Assembly (NCBI RefSeq): GCF_000152805.1
Contig: NZ_CH902578.1
Coordinates: 2,255,074-2,319,073, forward strand
Direction of reading: 5' to 3'
DNA from: Maritimibacter alkaliphilus HTCC2654
GTDB taxonomy: Bacteria; Pseudomonadota; Alphaproteobacteria; Rhodobacterales; Rhodobacteraceae
DNA length: 64,000 bases
The first letter of the stretch is position 1. Each line of letters begins with the position of its first letter. A program made the translations under genes and the position numbers. The notes below the pieces were generated by a model. It ran no database searches and was not told the DNA's origin. It saw nothing but the letters and a program-made list of their open reading frames with translations. This document shows, in pieces, positions 1 through 7,672 of this stretch.

Positions 1-19
1 TCTGGCGCGAAAGCGCCGA

Positions 20-421
20 TTACCAGTGCAGAACGACGGCACCCCAGGCAAGTCCGCCACCGATGGCATCGGTCACGACCACGTCGTTTTCGTGGATCTG
101 GCCGCGTTTCTTGCCCTCGTAGAGTGCAAGCGGGATCGAGGCGGCCGAGGTGTTGCCGTGGTCGTGAACCGTCACCACCACGTTGTCCATGCTCATGTCG
201 AGCTTCTTGGCCGTGCCCTGAATGATCCGGATGTTGGCCTGATGCGGCACGATCCAGTCGACGTCTGTATGGGTGAACCCCGCCTTGCCCAAGGCCGCAT
301 CGGCGGTCGCGGCGAGCTTTTCGACGGCCTGCCGGAACAGGGGATTACCCTGCATCCGCAGTTTGCCCGCCGTCCCGGTGGTCGAGACGCCGCCATCGAC
401 ATACAGCATCTCGCGGTAACG
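20..421 (-). pseudogene. fabH: Truncated 3-oxoacyl-ACP synthase III (FabH), C-terminal remnant
   Basis: This is the C-terminal part of a beta-ketoacyl-ACP synthase III, the enzyme that starts fatty acid synthesis by condensing acetyl-CoA with malonyl-ACP. About 130 residues remain of a family length near 320. The catalytic His (motif PHQANIR) and Asn (HGNTSAAS) are present, but the N-terminal half with the nucleophilic Cys is absent. FabH-like sequence can be followed upstream of the first ATG (409) for about four codons (GRYRE) and then stops in a C-rich stretch beside a short interspersed repeat (435-460). The neighbour is an unrelated DUF1643 gene, so no split or frameshifted N-terminus is visible nearby. 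The remnant cannot catalyse the reaction alone and an intact fabH should exist elsewhere. The family is clear; that it is a decayed copy is inference. Confidence 0.8.
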
Positions 422-434
422 CCCCCCAGACCCC

Positions 435-460
435 CTCCGAGGTTTTTTGAAACGAAGAAG
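435..460 (+). repeat. Short interspersed repeat, copy 1
   Basis: Reads CTCCGAGG followed by TTTTTTGAAACGAAGAAG. It matches two further copies at 2417-2445 (plus orientation) and 2566-2594 (inverted). It lies exactly where the fabH remnant loses homology. Confidence 0.6.
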
Positions 461-484
461 AGGCCGCCGTTTCGGTGGCCTCTT
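458..484 (-). terminator. Rho-independent terminator after the DUF1643 gene
   Basis: On the minus strand, AAGAGGCCACCG, loop AAA, CGGCGGCCTCTT form a 12-pair stem with one mismatch directly after the stop codon at 485-487. The T-containing repeat follows. Confidence 0.6.
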
Positions 485-991
485 CTATGTCCAGAGTTCG
501 GGCTGCTGGGTGTAGGCGATGTAGAGCGGGTGTTTCGGGTGGCCTGCCTTGGATAGCCCGAGGTGGTAGAGCGGCTTGCCGGTCTGGCGCAGAAGCGCCT
601 CGACCTGCGCACCGCGGGCGAGGTGTTCGCCGTGCGTGCCCCAGGCGCATATGATCTGATCGGCCCAACCCGTGCTTTCGACGATAGCCGCATCGTTTTC
701 CGGCCCCACGGGGTCGCCCGCCCGGCGCATCGCGCGCGGGTCGGTGTCGCGCCAGGCGAAGATGTTGAGCACCCGGAAACTGCCGAAGCCCAGCGCACGG
801 GCGCGCCGTTCGCAGCGTTCGACGGTCGGATCGTTCTGCACTTCGGTCGCCGTCGACGGGTTCAGCATGATGAAAAGCGCGCGCTTGCCCGCCGGATCCC
901 AGACGCGGGTCAGCGCATAGCGATACCGTTCGCAGTCGGAGTAGACGGCGACCGACGGGGCATCGCCTTTGGTATGTTCTCGCGTAATCAT
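485..991 (-). CDS. DUF1643 domain protein
   Basis: A 168-residue soluble protein of the DUF1643 family. The core is recognisable: an early segment with LFIMLNPSTA, then DPTVERCERRAR and FRVLNIFAWRDTDP, and later CAWGTHG. The family has no established biochemical role and I assign none. There is no signal peptide or membrane segment. The ATG at 989-991 has no strong ribosome binding site. The gene diverges from deoA across 77 bases that contain a perfect 16-base inverted repeat (1043-1058), so a shared operator is possible. A hairpin terminator follows the stop codon. Confidence 0.8.
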   Translation of the reverse strand: MITREHTKGDAPSVAVYSDCERYRYALTRVWDPAGKRALFIMLNPSTATEVQNDPTVERCERRARALGFGSFRVLNIFAWRDTDPRAMRRAGDPVGPENDAAIVESTGWADQIICAWGTHGEHLARGAQVEALLRQTGKPLYHLGLSKAGHPKHPLYIAYTQQPELWT

Positions 992-1042
992 GCGGCGGTT
1001 TTTGCCCGGCGTGCGCAGGAACTCAAGTCGCGCTTGCGGAAT

Positions 1043-1058
1043 TTGACCAATAGGTCAA
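1043..1058. promoter_or_regulatory. Perfect inverted repeat between DUF1643 gene and deoA
   Basis: TTGACC-AATA-GGTCAA, with 6-base arms and a 4-base spacer, lies ten bases before the deoA start. Its form suits a dimeric repressor such as a TetR, GntR or LacI type. Which regulator binds it is unknown. Confidence 0.5.
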
Positions 1059-1068
1059 GGTTGGGCCC

Positions 1069-2373
1069 ATGTTGATATCCGAAATCATCCGCAAGAAACG
1101 CGACGGCGCCACGCTGGACGAGGCCGAGATCGCCGCGCTGGTTACTGGCATCACCGATGGGTCCGCTTCGGACGAGCAGGTGGGGGCCTTCGGCATGGCT
1201 GTCTATTTTCAGGGCATGGAGGCCGAGGAGGCCGCGGCCCTGACGCTGGCCATGCGCGATTCGGGCGACGTGATGCGATGGGATCTGCCCGGCCCGGTGG
1301 TGGACAAACATTCGACCGGGGGCGTGGGCGACAACGTCAGCCTAATGCTCGCGCCTATCGTGGCGGCCTGCGGTGGCTATGTCCCAATGATCTCGGGCCG
1401 GGGCCTGGGGCACACCGGCGGGACGCTCGACAAGATGGAGGCGATCCCCGGTTATTCCGCCACGCCCGACAACGATACCTTTCGCCGTGTCGTGCGCGAG
1501 GTTGGATGCGCGATCATCGGCCAGACCGGCACCATCGCACCGGCCGACAAGCGGTTTTACGGCATCCGTGACGTGACCGCGACGGTGGAGTCGATCCCGC
1601 TCATCACCGCGTCGATCCTGTCCAAGAAACTGGCTGCGGGGCTGGATGCGCTTGTGATGGACGTGAAAACTGGCAACGGCGCCTTCATGCCGACCTTCGA
1701 GGCATCGCGGGATCTTGCCCGGAGCATCGCGCGGGTCTCGACGGCGGCGGGTGTGCCGTGCCATGCGCTCCTCACCGCGATGGACCAGCCGCTTGCGCGG
1801 GACGCGGGCAACGCCGTTGAAGTCAGAAACGCGGTCGAGTTCCTGACCGATGTGCATCGCGACGTCAGGCTCGAATGGGTTACGCTGGCGCTGGCGGGTG
1901 AGATGCTGACGTTGGCCGGGCTGACGAAGGACCGCGACACCGGGTTCTCGGTCGCGCGCGCGGCGCTTGAGGACGGGCGGGCGGCAGAGGTGTTCGCCAA
2001 GATGGTCGCAGGTCTTGGGGGCCCGGCTGATTTCGTGGAACGCTACGAAGACCATTTGCCGAAAGCACCGCTGACACGGGACATCGCAGCGCCTGTCGAA
2101 GGGCATGTCGCCTCGATCGACACGCGGGGCATCGGGCTGGCTGTGGTCGAACTGGGTGGCGGGCGACGGCGGTCGGCGGATGAAATCGATCCGGCCGTGG
2201 GCATCACGGGGATGATCGACCTTGGCCAGACGGTTCGGGAAGGCACGGTGATGTGCACGATCCATGCGCGGACCGAGGACCAACTCGACGCCGCGGAAAA
2301 GCAGATCCGGGCCGCCTACCGGATCGGGGAGGCTCCGGAGCAGACCGACCCGGTGCTAGAGATCATTTCCTAG
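1069..2373 (+). CDS. deoA: Thymidine phosphorylase
   Basis: The 434-residue protein matches full-length thymidine/pyrimidine-nucleoside phosphorylase, which splits thymidine with phosphate into thymine and 2-deoxyribose-1-phosphate in nucleoside salvage. Visible family features are the phosphate-binding segment DKHSTGGVGDNVSL (about residues 79-92), SGRGLGHTGGTLDK, the SKKLAAGLDALVMDVKTGNGAF block, and the C-terminal domain. ATG at 1069 is chosen because the protein begins directly with the conserved MLISEIIRKKRDG segment. The usual deo partners (deoB, deoC, cdd) are not adjacent, so it is a single-gene unit here. The inverted repeat just upstream suggests repressor control. A GC hairpin follows the stop. 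Confidence 0.95.
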   Translation: MLISEIIRKKRDGATLDEAEIAALVTGITDGSASDEQVGAFGMAVYFQGMEAEEAAALTLAMRDSGDVMRWDLPGPVVDKHSTGGVGDNVSLMLAPIVAACGGYVPMISGRGLGHTGGTLDKMEAIPGYSATPDNDTFRRVVREVGCAIIGQTGTIAPADKRFYGIRDVTATVESIPLITASILSKKLAAGLDALVMDVKTGNGAFMPTFEASRDLARSIARVSTAAGVPCHALLTAMDQPLARDAGNAVEVRNAVEFLTDVHRDVRLEWVTLALAGEMLTLAGLTKDRDTGFSVARAALEDGRAAEVFAKMVAGLGGPADFVERYEDHLPKAPLTRDIAAPVEGHVASIDTRGIGLAVVELGGGRRRSADEIDPAVGITGMIDLGQTVREGTVMCTIHARTEDQLDAAEKQIRAAYRIGEAPEQTDPVLEIIS

Positions 2374-2406
2374 GCGTTTCGCCGCGCGGGGCGCGTCGAT
2401 CCTGAT

Positions 2407-2422
2407 GGGGGGCCAGCCCCCC
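2407..2422 (+). terminator. GC hairpin after deoA
   Basis: GGGGGG-CCAG-CCCCCC lies 33 bases after the deoA stop and runs straight into GAAGTATTTTTG. It probably ends deoA transcription and is joined to repeat copy 2. Confidence 0.5.
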
Positions 2423-2445
2423 GAAGTATTTTTGAAACAGAGAAG
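2417..2445 (+). repeat. Short interspersed repeat, copy 2
   Basis: CCCCCCGAAGTATTTTTG followed by AAACAGAGAAG. An inverted copy lies at 2566-2594, so the two could pair across about 120 bases. Confidence 0.6.
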
Positions 2446-2530
2446 GAGCGCGTTTACCCACCATTAAGGTTAACGCGCTAACGTGATGGTGCGTTACAGG
2501 CTGAAGAGCCGATGAACGTAAACGGAGAAG

Positions 2531-2551
2531 CCCCCGGCCTTTGGTCGGGGG
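2531..2551. terminator. Stem-loop in the deoA/truB intergenic region
   Basis: CCCCCGGCC-TTT-GGTCGGGGG forms a stable 9-pair hairpin with one wobble pair. No T-run follows, so it is a structure candidate and not a sure terminator. The remainder of 2374-2648 contains a short palindrome (2469-2482) and no gene. Confidence 0.35.
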
Positions 2552-2565
2552 TGGACCACGCCCCG

Positions 2566-2594
2566 CTTCTTCGTTTCACAAATACTTCGGGGGG
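2566..2594 (-). repeat. Short interspersed repeat, copy 3 (inverted)
   Basis: On the minus strand this reads CCCCCCGAAGTATTTGTG followed by AAACGAAGAAG. It lies downstream of truB in truB's orientation, as copy 2 lies downstream of deoA. Confidence 0.6.
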
Positions 2595-2648
2595 TGAGGC
2601 TCATTCGCCCCGCGAATGAGGCGAGGGGGGCAGCGCCCCCCTGCCCGG

Positions 2649-3554
2649 TCAGAGGTTGAAGACCCGGCTGGGGTGAAGTTCGCCCGCCTTGTAAATGCCG
2701 ACCGCCACCGGCTCACCATCATAGGACGCCCAGGCTTCGTCGCCATAGTCCACGTCGGACGCTATGACCATGCCGGGGTTGCCGTGGCGCAGACGGGTCG
2801 CGCCCTCGTGCGTGCACTTGAGTTCCGGCAGGCTGGTCAGGCCCTCGGACAGCGGCAGAAGCAGCGCGTCGATCTCATCCGATTTCGCGAGTTCTTCGAT
2901 CCGCTCCATGCTCACGCCCTCTTCGGCCACGAAGGGGCCGGACCAGATCCGGCGCAATTCGCGGACATGACCGTAGCAGCCGAGTGCCTCGCCCAGATCG
3001 CGGGCGATGGCGCGCACGTAGCCGCCTTTGCCGCAGGTCATTTCCAGCGTGACGTGATCGGCGTCGGGACGATCCACAAGCTTCAGGTCTTCGACGAAGA
3101 GCGGGCGGGCCTCGATCTCGACATCTTCGCCGTCGCGGGCGAGCTTGTAGGCGCGCTGGCCGTCGATCTTCACGGCCGAGAACTTGGGCGGCACCTGCAT
3201 GATGTCGCCCGTCAAAGGCGCGAGGGCCTCGACGATCTCGTCATCCGAAGGGCGCGTTTCGCTTTCGGCAATCACTTCGCCCTCGGCGTCGTCGGTATTC
3301 GTCGCCTGCCCAAGCCGCACGGTGAAGCGATAGGCCTTCAGCGCGTCGGTGATATAGGGCACCGTTTTGGTCGCCTCGCCCAGCGCCACGGCCAGAACCC
3401 CCGTCGCCTCGGGGTCAAGGGTGCCCGCGTGCCCGGCCTTCTTCGCATCGAAAGCCCAGCGCACCTTGTTCACGACGGCATTCGACGTGATGCCCGCCGG
3501 CTTGTCCACGACCAGCCAGCCGTGGACGTCGCGCCCCTTCTTGCGGCGTCCCAT
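2649..3554 (-). CDS. truB: tRNA pseudouridine(55) synthase
   Basis: TruB, 301 residues, converts uridine 55 in the T-loop of tRNAs to pseudouridine. The catalytic Asp lies in the motif [14 protein letters not shown], and the N-terminal DKPAGITSN and the later [13 protein letters not shown] segments are typical. It follows rbfA, with start and stop sharing one base (TAATG), so translation is probably coupled. The pairing of rbfA and truB downstream of infB is common in bacteria, but infB is not here; dapB lies divergently upstream. Confidence 0.95.
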   Translation of the reverse strand: MGRRKKGRDVHGWLVVDKPAGITSNAVVNKVRWAFDAKKAGHAGTLDPEATGVLAVALGEATKTVPYITDALKAYRFTVRLGQATNTDDAEGEVIAESETRPSDDEIVEALAPLTGDIMQVPPKFSAVKIDGQRAYKLARDGEDVEIEARPLFVEDLKLVDRPDADHVTLEMTCGKGGYVRAIARDLGEALGCYGHVRELRRIWSGPFVAEEGVSMERIEELAKSDEIDALLLPLSEGLTSLPELKCTHEGATRLRHGNPGMVIASDVDYGDEAWASYDGEPVAVGIYKAGELHPSRVFNL

Positions 3555-3964
3555 TATTCTTCCTCGTCGCCTGCGTGGATATCGCGCTGCACCGTCTCGT
3601 CCGAGAACAGGCGGCGGGTCGCGTCCATCTGGTCGAAGGTCTCGTCAATCATGAACCTGAGGTCCGGCGTGAACTTGAGGTTCGTCACCTTGCCGATGAA
3701 ACGGCGCAGCTCGTGCTTGTTGCGGGCGAGCGCCTTGATCGCTTCGTCGGGGTTCTTGCCACCCAGCGGCAGCACATATGCGGTCGCGATCTTCAGGTCG
3801 GGCGATGTGCGCACCTCGCCCACCGTGATCGACATGCGGTTGAGGTCCGGGTCGTGGATCTCGCCGCGCATCAGCACGTCGGACAGGGTGCGGCGGATCA
3901 GTTCACCCACGCGCAACTGGCGCTGGGACGGGCCCGTGCCTTCGTTGAATCGGTTCTTCGACAT
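3554..3964 (-). CDS. rbfA: Ribosome-binding factor A
   Basis: RbfA, 136 residues from the chosen ATG, binds the 30S subunit and helps mature the 5' end of 16S rRNA, particularly in the cold. It begins [20 protein letters not shown] and contains [18 protein letters not shown] and the conserved [12 protein letters not shown]. An in-frame TTG twelve codons earlier (4000) would add residues not typical of the family, so ATG 3964 is preferred, although neither has a good Shine-Dalgarno. It is the first gene of an rbfA-truB unit and diverges from dapB. Confidence 0.92.
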   Translation of the reverse strand: MSKNRFNEGTGPSQRQLRVGELIRRTLSDVLMRGEIHDPDLNRMSITVGEVRTSPDLKIATAYVLPLGGKNPDEAIKALARNKHELRRFIGKVTNLKFTPDLRFMIDETFDQMDATRRLFSDETVQRDIHAGDEEE

Positions 3965-4037
3965 GTGGCGCGATGTAGTGCCGATTGCGTGTTCGCGCAA
4001 CAGGCACTAGGACAAAGGCCGAACGACGGAGGGTCAG

Positions 4038-4847
4038 ATGAGCGAATTGCCGGGGATCGTGGTGAACGGGGCGTCGGGGCGGATGGGCCAGATGCTCGTC
4101 AGACTGGTGTCCGAAAACCCGGCCTGCCGGCTCGTCGGCGCATTGGAGCGCGCCGGGCATGACTGGATCGGGCGGGACATCGGAACCGCGATGGGCGGGG
4201 CCGAACTCGGCGTCACCGTGACCGACGATGCGCTCGACGCCATGTCGCGCGCACAGGCCGTCATCGACTTCACCGCACCCGCCGCCACCGTTCCACTGGC
4301 CGAGATCGCAGCGCAGGCGCGGGCGGTCCACGTGATCGGCACCACCGGGCTGGACGAGGACGACATCGCGAAGCTCGACGCCGCCGCGCGCCACGCCGTG
4401 ATGGTCCGGGCGGGCAACATGAGTTTCGGGGTCAACCTTTTGACCAAGTTGACCGAGACGGTCGCCCGCGCGCTGGACGTGGAGTTCGACATCGAGATCG
4501 TGGAAGCCCACCACAAGCATAAGGTCGACGCGCCGTCCGGCACCGCCCTCATGCTGGGCGAGGCCGCGGCCGAGGGGCGCGGCGTGCGCCTGACGGATGT
4601 GGCGGACCGGGGCCGCGACGGGATCACCGGGGCGCGCGAAGAGGGGCACATCGGGTTTTCGGCCATTCGCGGCGGCGACATCGTGGGGGAACATGACGTG
4701 ATCTTCGCCGGGCCGGGCGAGCGCATCATCCTGCGCCACGTCGCCACCGACCGCGCGATCTTCGCGCGCGGGGCGGTCAAGGCGGCGCTCTGGGGGATCG
4801 GTCGCAAGCCCGGCGCCTATGACATGATGGACGTGCTGGGCCTTTGA
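4038..4847 (+). CDS. dapB: 4-hydroxy-tetrahydrodipicolinate reductase
   Basis: DapB, 269 residues, reduces 4-hydroxy-tetrahydrodipicolinate with NAD(P)H in the diaminopimelate/lysine pathway. The N-terminal nucleotide-binding loop reads [20 protein letters not shown] and the catalytic [14 protein letters not shown] segment (His-His and Lys of the active site) are present, and the length is normal. It stands alone and is transcribed away from rbfA. Confidence 0.95.
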   Translation: MSELPGIVVNGASGRMGQMLVRLVSENPACRLVGALERAGHDWIGRDIGTAMGGAELGVTVTDDALDAMSRAQAVIDFTAPAATVPLAEIAAQARAVHVIGTTGLDEDDIAKLDAAARHAVMVRAGNMSFGVNLLTKLTETVARALDVEFDIEIVEAHHKHKVDAPSGTALMLGEAAAEGRGVRLTDVADRGRDGITGAREEGHIGFSAIRGGDIVGEHDVIFAGPGERIILRHVATDRAIFARGAVKAALWGIGRKPGAYDMMDVLGL

Positions 4848-4986
4848 CCCGACCGCCCGCTGCCTGTTTTCACGGCAGGGCGCGGCGACTTCGGGCATCG
4901 CATCCGACAACGGACCGCGAAACGTGCGGAATGTGGGATCGGCGCGTCCAATCCTGACCTGAACCGGGGCGCCCGCGCCAAAAACA

Positions 4987-5015
4987 TTGAAAATGCTGCA
5001 CCTGCAAAGTAGACT
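4987..5015 (+). promoter_or_regulatory. Promoter of the TetR-family gene
   Basis: TTGAAA (4987-4992), a 17-base spacer and TAGACT (5010-5015) resemble a sigma-70 promoter. The predicted start leaves a leader of roughly 20 bases. CTGCA and TGCAG half-sites around the -10 could be an autoregulatory operator. Confidence 0.5.
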
Positions 5016-5043
5016 GAATACATTGCAGTATGGGTGTTTCACC

Positions 5044-5604
5044 ATGTCTTCGAAGAAAACGCGTCTCACCGCTCAGGACTGGATCGCCGCCGGTTTCCGC
5101 GCCCTCGTCACCAAAGGCCCAGACGCCCTCAAGGCCGAGCCTCTGGCGCGCGACCTTGAGACCACGAAGGGCAGTTTTTATTGGCATTTCAAAGATGTGC
5201 CCGATTTCAAGACCAAGATGCTGCATCACTGGCAGTCGAGCGTGATCGGCGCGCTTACCGCGGCCGTGGATGCGGGCGGCACCGCCAGCCAGCGGCTTTA
5301 CCGGATCAATGAAATCGCCTCGACCGACTCCGGGTCTTTCGGCGGTGCAGCATTGGAGCCGGCGATTCGCGCTTGGGCGCAGTCGGATGTCGAAGTGGCG
5401 GATGCCATCGAAGAGATCGACGCCAAGCGCATGGCCTACCTCGCCGCGACGTTGAAGCAGCTCGGTCTGACCAATCCCGAATTCGCGCGCATCCTGTATG
5501 GCGCCTATATCGGGATGGGCACGCTCTCCGCCACCGACGGGCAGGACAACACCGATGCGCTGTCGACCCTGACCGCCGCAATGCTCGCGCTTCAGGACGC
5601 CTGA
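5044..5604 (+). CDS. TetR/AcrR-family transcriptional regulator
   Basis: The 186-residue protein has an N-terminal TetR-type DNA-binding domain. The helix-turn-helix is seen around [19 protein letters not shown], and a ligand-binding/dimerisation helical domain follows. ATG 5044 is preferred over the upstream in-frame ATG at 4987, because the latter overlaps a good promoter and would add residues outside the family domain. The ligand is unknown. The gene is convergent with recO and their ends overlap by 13 bases. No obvious target transporter or enzyme is adjacent, so autoregulation or a remote target is likely. Confidence 0.85.
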   Translation: MSSKKTRLTAQDWIAAGFRALVTKGPDALKAEPLARDLETTKGSFYWHFKDVPDFKTKMLHHWQSSVIGALTAAVDAGGTASQRLYRINEIASTDSGSFGGAALEPAIRAWAQSDVEVADAIEEIDAKRMAYLAATLKQLGLTNPEFARILYGAYIGMGTLSATDGQDNTDALSTLTAAMLALQDA

Positions 5605-6323
5605 CGCCGCGACAGGCGATCCACCAGCCGCGCCCGCGCCTCGGGCAGGGGCCGGTCGCCCAGCGCATGAGCCAGCCCGTGTGTCAGGAAGTATCCCGTC
5701 GTGCGCAGGCCGTCGGGGATGCCAGCCAGATCCTGCGTCACGACGCCCAGAAGCTCCTCGGGCAAGGGCAACAGCCGATCGACCCATTCGCCGGCCCCTT
5801 CGGCACTCACCGCCCGCCCGGACTTGGGCGAGACATAGGCCAGATCCTCGGCCCCGCCCGTCACCGCGCAGGCGGTCAGGTCGAGGCCGTATCCAAGCTC
5901 CTCCAGCAGCGCGAGTTCCCATTGCAGGTATCCGACAGGCCAGGCGGGCGTTTCGGCCAGAAGATCGAGCATGGCGATGCTGCGGGTGTAGAGGCGGGGG
6001 TGCGCTTCACGCTCCGGCAGGGCGAAGGACAGAAGCGCGGTGATCGCGTTCAGGCCCGCCAGCGCGTTGCGATCGCCCATGATCGCCGCGGCACGGCTTT
6101 TCACGGGCTCGACGGTGAAGGCGCCGATGTGTTCTTCCAGCCGCGCCCGCCACACAAGGTCGAGTTGCGATCCGGGTTGCAGGATCGGGGCGATCTTGCG
6201 CGACACGCCACCCCGGACCACGCCCGCGTGGCGGCCATGTTCGGCCGTGAAAACCTCGATGATGACCGAGGTTTCGCCATGCTTGCGCACGCTCAACAGC
6301 GTGCCCTGATCCCGCCACTCCAT
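5592..6323 (-). CDS. recO: DNA repair protein RecO
   Basis: RecO, 243 residues, works with RecF and RecR to load RecA at gaps and promotes strand annealing. The N-terminal OB-fold starts [17 protein letters not shown], followed by [11 protein letters not shown], as in alphaproteobacterial RecO. I chose ATG 6323, where the family begins; ATG 6332 would add three residues. It is a single gene, convergent with the TetR gene and divergent from the Pr6Pr-like gene. Confidence 0.92.
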   Translation of the reverse strand: MEWRDQGTLLSVRKHGETSVIIEVFTAEHGRHAGVVRGGVSRKIAPILQPGSQLDLVWRARLEEHIGAFTVEPVKSRAAAIMGDRNALAGLNAITALLSFALPEREAHPRLYTRSIAMLDLLAETPAWPVGYLQWELALLEELGYGLDLTACAVTGGAEDLAYVSPKSGRAVSAEGAGEWVDRLLPLPEELLGVVTQDLAGIPDGLRTTGYFLTHGLAHALGDRPLPEARARLVDRLSRRQAS

Positions 6324-6397
6324 GCGCGCCATTGTGCGCGGGGGTGGGACGCACGCAAGGGCTTGATTTACCGGACGGAGTCGGACCTGATGGGGCC

Positions 6398-7012
6398 ATG
6401 ACACCGACCGCCCGCCTTGCTGCCACCCTGATCGCGCTCGCCGCCCTCGCCGCGCTGGTGATGCAATGCGTGGTGTCCTACGGGCTGGCCGGCGGGTTCG
6501 GCGCGATGCTCTGGGTGATCCTCGGGTATTTCACGGTCCTGACCAACATCCTCGTCTTCGCGAGCTTCGCGCGCATGGCCGCGACGGGCCGGATGCTGTC
6601 GGCCGGTTGGCTGGCGGGTCTGACGCTCTGGATCGCCATCGTCGGGGTCGTCTACCACACCTTGCTTGCGAATATATGGGAGCCGCAGGGGCTGGCGCTC
6701 TGGGCCGATCAGGGGCTTCACACGGTGACGCCGCTCCTCACCCTCGCCTTCTGGCTCGCCTTCGCGCCCAAGGGGGGCTTGGGTGTGATGGACGCGGTGC
6801 GCTGGCTGGGCTGGCCGCTGATATACGTGATCTACGCCCTCGTCCGGGGGATCTTCACGCAGAAATACCCTTATCCGTTCATCGACCTGAACGTGCTGAC
6901 CGCCGGACAGGTCGCGGTGAACTCGGTCGGTCTGACCGTCGCGTTCTTCCTCGGCGGTCTGGTGTTCGTCGGTCTTGCACGGGCGCTGCACGGACAAAAC
7001 GTCGCCGCCTGA
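6398..7012 (+). CDS. Pr6Pr family integral membrane protein (copy 1)
   Basis: A 204-residue membrane protein with about six hydrophobic segments, in the Pr6Pr family (FAR-17a/AIG1-like fold). The characteristic signals are [12 protein letters not shown] near residue 50, [10 protein letters not shown] near 87, and [11 protein letters not shown] near 168. No molecular function is established for the bacterial members. ATG 6398 begins MTPTARL just before the first membrane helix. A second copy follows after 48 bases; the two align along their length with moderate identity and so form an old tandem duplication. Confidence 0.85.
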   Translation: MTPTARLAATLIALAALAALVMQCVVSYGLAGGFGAMLWVILGYFTVLTNILVFASFARMAATGRMLSAGWLAGLTLWIAIVGVVYHTLLANIWEPQGLALWADQGLHTVTPLLTLAFWLAFAPKGGLGVMDAVRWLGWPLIYVIYALVRGIFTQKYPYPFIDLNVLTAGQVAVNSVGLTVAFFLGGLVFVGLARALHGQNVAA

Positions 7013-7060
7013 CGCGACGCCCTGCTTTGCGGATACGGTGCCGTCTGGCAGTCTCGCCCC

Positions 7061-7660
7061 ATGACACGCCCTGCCCGCATTTCCGCCAGCCTCGTCTTTC
7101 TTCTGGCCCTCGCCACCATCGCCGTTCAGGTGCCGCTCACCTATCAGGATTACGGCAGCCTTGGCGCGACGCTCTGGCGGCTCGGCTGGTTCTTCACCCT
7201 GCTCACGAATGCGATGGTCTGCGCGTCCTTCGGCCTCATGTCGATCCGGGGGCAAAGCCTGTCGGCCCATTGGCTTGGTGGCCTGACCTTGTGGATCCTG
7301 ATCGTCGCCATCGTCTATCACACCCTGCTCGCCCACCTCTTCAACGAAACCGGCCTGCGATGGTGGACGGATCTGGGCTTTCACACCGCGATCCCGCTGG
7401 CGACGGCGCTGTACTGGCTCGCTTTCGCGCCGAAAGCGCCCCTGCCGTGGCGGGCCGCGCTGGTCTGGCTTTGGTGGCCGATCCTTTACTGCGTCTACGC
7501 GATGCTGCGCGGTCTGGGCTCTGGCGAATACCCCTATCCGTTCCTCGACCTGAATGACCTGACCCTCAAGCAGACCGCGATCAACATCGTGGGGCTGTCG
7601 GTGGCGTTCTACCTTGGCGGGCTGGGCATCATTGCCATCGCGAGGGCGTTTCGCCGGTGA
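7061..7660 (+). CDS. Pr6Pr family integral membrane protein (copy 2)
   Basis: The 199-residue paralogue of the preceding gene has the same six-segment membrane pattern. The shared signals are FFTLLTNAMVCASF, VYHTLLAHLF and YPYPFLDLNDL. The conserved polar residues (T-N in the second helix, H in the third, YPYPF-LDLN near the end) are kept in both copies, which suggests that both are functional. The gene ends 12 bases before dinB and may share its transcript. Function unknown. Confidence 0.85.
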   Translation: MTRPARISASLVFLLALATIAVQVPLTYQDYGSLGATLWRLGWFFTLLTNAMVCASFGLMSIRGQSLSAHWLGGLTLWILIVAIVYHTLLAHLFNETGLRWWTDLGFHTAIPLATALYWLAFAPKAPLPWRAALVWLWWPILYCVYAMLRGLGSGEYPYPFLDLNDLTLKQTAINIVGLSVAFYLGGLGIIAIARAFRR

Positions 7661-7672
7661 TATGATCGCGCC

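Noticed and set aside
2440-2565. A small RNA gene between deoA and truB
   Set aside because: The region has a hairpin and a short palindrome, but no convincing promoter and no T-run after the hairpin.
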